Source: a virus
DNA length: 39,799 bases
Strand: one strand, 5' to 3'
IMG/VR virus record: IMGVR_UViG_3300031787_000313
Coordinates: 1-39,799 of that record
Shown: piece after piece, positions 38,038 to 39,799 of the stretch
Position numbering within the stretch: position 1 is the first letter of the stretch
Layout: the number at the start of each line of letters is the position of its first letter
Program-made: the position numbers and the translations under genes
The notes under the pieces: model-generated
What the model saw: only the letters and a program-made list of their open reading frames with translations
Databases searched by the model: none
What the model was told of the DNA's origin: nothing

Positions 38038-38700
38038 ATGTCACAATACAGATTTGGTACATTTACAGCCCCCTCAACTGCTGCTGCGCAGACAATCACT
38101 TTGGGGTTTGTTCCTAGCAAGTTTAAGCTAGTTAACTACACAGGGTATGCAACTGCGACAGTTGTTTCAGAAGCTGAATTCAATTACGGAATGGCGGCTG
38201 GCTATGCTCTTATCAAGACAACATCTACTGATGCTGATGTAACGGGCGTATATCAAGTTCCGTCTATTCTTACAAGCAACGGATTTACAACCTTTAACAC
38301 AGGTGCTTCCTGGACAGCTACTCAAGCTACTATTTCAGCAGCAACAAAGGCTAATCCTTGCGTGATTACTGCTACTGCTCATGGTTTCTCTACAGGAGAC
38401 ACTGTGACAATCAGTGGTGTAAGAGGAATGACTCAGCTAAATGCTAACCGTTATCTTATTACGGTGGTTGATGCAAACTCATTTAGCTTAAGGGATCTTT
38501 TCGGAAACGCAGTCGATTCTTCTGCATATGGTACTTACACTTCTGGCGGTATTGCTAATAAGATTTCTTCTAGTAGTACGCCTCCAGGAAACCAATATGA
38601 CACAGGATCGTCTGGTATTATTCTCGGAACATCTTTGTTCCGTAACAATGCTGACGTTTTCTACTGGGAAGCTTGGACGCAAACGCCGACTGGCTGGTAG
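38038..38700 (+). CDS. Head decoration / structural protein with FCCH-like domain
   Basis: This 220-residue protein follows the capsid gene by 15 bp with AGGAGG. Residues about 98-150 read KANPCVITATAHGFSTGDTV, then TISGVRGMTQLN, the beta domain that databases name after the first catalytic-cysteine half of E1 enzymes (FCCH) but which in phages is a common structural module. N- and C-terminal parts are Thr/Gly/Ser-rich. A capsid decoration or head-associated role fits. It has no enzyme activity implied. Confidence 0.7.
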   Translation: MSQYRFGTFTAPSTAAAQTITLGFVPSKFKLVNYTGYATATVVSEAEFNYGMAAGYALIKTTSTDADVTGVYQVPSILTSNGFTTFNTGASWTATQATISAATKANPCVITATAHGFSTGDTVTISGVRGMTQLNANRYLITVVDANSFSLRDLFGNAVDSSAYGTYTSGGIANKISSSSTPPGNQYDTGSSGIILGTSLFRNNADVFYWEAWTQTPTGW

Positions 38701-38814
38701 TCACCATCCAATAGGATTGTATTCAACTAAATTTATTAATTTGGTTGTTAACCGACGGGGAGGAGGCGACTCTTCCTCGTAGAATTATATCTATAACAAT
38801 ATAGGAGTCAATTA

Positions 38815-39213
38815 ATGGCAATCGTAACAAAAAGACCTGAAAAAAAAGTTCCTGTAGAGAAGCTGCAAGAGCAACATTTATCTGGACCTGCTGATGAGTC
38901 AATTGAAAGAGTAGCTGCGGAACTTAAGGAAAACGAAGTGGTTATAGCAAACGAGATGCCACATTACGAAAAGATTATATTCCGTAACCAAAGAGATCCT
39001 GGTCATCCTTTAGAATTTCACTATGCCAGCAAAACTCATCCTTTCAAGATGTATAAGCTAATAGACGGTCATGAATACAATTTGCCTTATGAAGTAATCC
39101 GCAATCTAGAAAGCTGCCGCGAAAATATTGAAAAGTACCGCAGGAATAACGATGGAATCCCAGAAGTATATGTCGCTGGATTTAAAACACACTTTGTTTG
39201 TGAGAGGGCGTAA
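38815..39213 (+). CDS. Late protein of unknown function, 132 aa
   Basis: ATG at 38815 follows AGGAG, after a 114-bp gap that contains a G/C-rich hairpin near 38756-38780 but no T run. The product has a disordered basic start (IVTKRPEKKVPVEKLQ) and a folded part (HPLEFHYASKTHPFKMYKLI, then GIPEVYVAGFKTHFVC). Position between decoration and connector genes suggests a head-associated protein. The stop overlaps the next start (TAATG). Confidence 0.6.
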   Translation: MAIVTKRPEKKVPVEKLQEQHLSGPADESIERVAAELKENEVVIANEMPHYEKIIFRNQRDPGHPLEFHYASKTHPFKMYKLIDGHEYNLPYEVIRNLESCRENIEKYRRNNDGIPEVYVAGFKTHFVCERA

Positions 39214-39799
39214 TGGCTGAATGGACACTTGCTGATATTAGATCAAAAGTACGATCTACAACAGGTCGTCCTTCTACTGGTATGATGTCTAACACGACAT
39301 TGGACGACTATATCAACAAGTTTTACCAATACGTGTTGCTCAAAGAGCTGAAAATCTCTTGGGGCTATACGTATTATCAATTCTTTACCGAGCCAAACGT
39401 AGATCAATATGTCGGCCCTACAACTTCATTCCAAACGTTAAATCCTCAAGTTTGGTGTGATGGCTACCCAATCGAATGGTATACGTCACCCGATTTATTT
39501 TACCAAGATTGGCCAGAACAAGACAACAAAGCGGCAATTGCTACAGGTGATGGAACAACTACTAGCTTCAGTTTTAATGTCTCTGCCTATCCAATACTAC
39601 CAGGGAGTTTATATGTCACCGACGGGAGTCAGGTGGCCCAGGATGACGGGGCCGGGGGATTTCTTTCACCTGCTACTGGCGCTATTGATTATACTACTGG
39701 CGCGGTGTCTATTACATTTTCGGTAGCACCATCTGCTAATGCGAACATTTCCGCAACATCGCAAACTTACATGGCTAATAGGCCTCAGTCGATTCTTTA
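39213..39799 (+). CDS. Head-tail connector-like protein, 5' part (continues at 1)
   Basis: ATG at 39213 overlaps the previous stop (TAATG). The frame is open to the end of the window and continues from base 1 or, through the repeat, from 141, to 468; the whole protein is about 304 residues. The N-terminal helical part (WTLADIRSKVRSTTGRPS, then LDDYINKFYQYVLL) resembles the head-completion or connector proteins of short-tailed phages. Residues about 108-165 carry a TTTSFSF...GAIDYTTG beta insert also found twice in the 761-residue tail gene. A shorter frame at 39457 in another frame is a shadow. Confidence 0.75.
   Translation, partial: MAEWTLADIRSKVRSTTGRPSTGMMSNTTLDDYINKFYQYVLLKELKISWGYTYYQFFTEPNVDQYVGPTTSFQTLNPQVWCDGYPIEWYTSPDLFYQDWPEQDNKAAIATGDGTTTSFSFNVSAYPILPGSLYVTDGSQVAQDDGAGGFLSPATGAIDYTTGAVSITFSVAPSANANISATSQTYMANRPQSIL
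39660..39799. repeat. Right copy of 140-bp terminal direct repeat
   Basis: Matches 1-140 except C at 39673 (T at 14). It lies within the beta insert of the connector gene. See the left copy for interpretation. Confidence 0.93.

Noticed and set aside
38332-38490. Ubiquitin-activating (E1) enzyme function suggested by the FCCH-like domain name
   Set aside because: Only the beta module is present, without adenylation domain or catalytic cysteine region; in phages it is structural.
38756-38780. Terminator downstream of the decoration gene
   Set aside because: A G/C-rich imperfect hairpin is present, but no T run follows, and the late genes continue. Kept only as a note in the neighbouring gene.
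1-39799. CRISPR array
   Set aside because: No regularly spaced repeats of 23-45 bp with unique spacers were seen.
1-39799. tRNA or rRNA genes
   Set aside because: No cloverleaf-like segment with a T-loop GGTTCRANYCC or rRNA signature was noticed in the intergenic spaces; a tRNAscan run would be decisive.

Overview
This window is essentially one complete genome of a short-tailed (podovirus-like, P22/N4-flavoured) bacteriophage that also carries a plasmid partition locus. It is best read as a circular phage-plasmid of about 39.66 kb. The last 140 bases repeat the first 140 with a single mismatch, and one open reading frame runs across that junction, so the contig closes on itself. The host cannot be fixed from sequence alone. 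The moderately AT-rich composition, a U-box-like ubiquitin-ligase candidate, two small paralogous membrane-anchored proteins, a PLOD-like glycosyltransferase and the lack of any recognisable endolysin together suggest an intracellular bacterium of protists, with a Chlamydiae relative (Parachlamydia-like) as my leading guess. This is inference, not proof.

Layout. (1) Late virion block, + strand, about 32.5 kb through the junction to 8.87 kb: P22-like portal, a run of tiny overlapping ORFs, scaffold, N4-gp56-type major capsid protein, decoration-like protein, head-tail connector (spanning the junction), tail fibre-like protein, a large gp10-like tail protein, three probable ejection proteins, and a C1q-like fibre. 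A hairpin terminator closes it at 8.88 kb. (2) 8.9-11.4 kb cargo: a secreted FkbM methyltransferase/glycosyltransferase fusion and a HicAB-type toxin-antitoxin pair. (3) 11.2-12.8 kb, - strand: lipoprotein, small membrane protein, ERF annealing protein and PD-(D/E)XK exonuclease, i.e. a phage recombination operon. (4) 13.0-16.9 kb, + strand: regulator, DnaT-like replication protein, DnaB-like helicase, small genes, SpoVG-like protein, and RusA resolvase. (5) 16.8-22.2 kb accessory island: a second toxin-antitoxin pair, an IS982 remnant, a complete IS66 element with 8-bp target duplication, and effector-like genes; part of it is bracketed by a perfect 55-bp direct repeat. (6) 22.1-23.4 kb, - strand: tyrosine recombinase with a ribbon-helix-helix regulator. 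(7) 23.8-29.6 kb, + strand: small terminase, a 0.5-kb structured noncoding region, repressor-like and excisionase-like regulators, many small early genes, a ParA/ribbon-helix-helix partition cassette with repeated operator-like sites, and a GroES-like protein. (8) 29.8-32.2 kb: large terminase, and an antisense replication-initiator-like gene.

Together the genes describe a virus that can package and inject DNA through a short tail, recombine and replicate its genome with its own helicase, annealing protein, exonuclease and resolvase, and probably persist as a partitioned plasmid and/or integrate by the recombinase, while carrying stabilising toxin-antitoxin modules and candidate host-interaction genes. 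Two short unannotated transcripts, each with a promoter-like sequence and a strong intrinsic terminator, are predicted at 23.44-23.54 and 32.26-32.39 kb.
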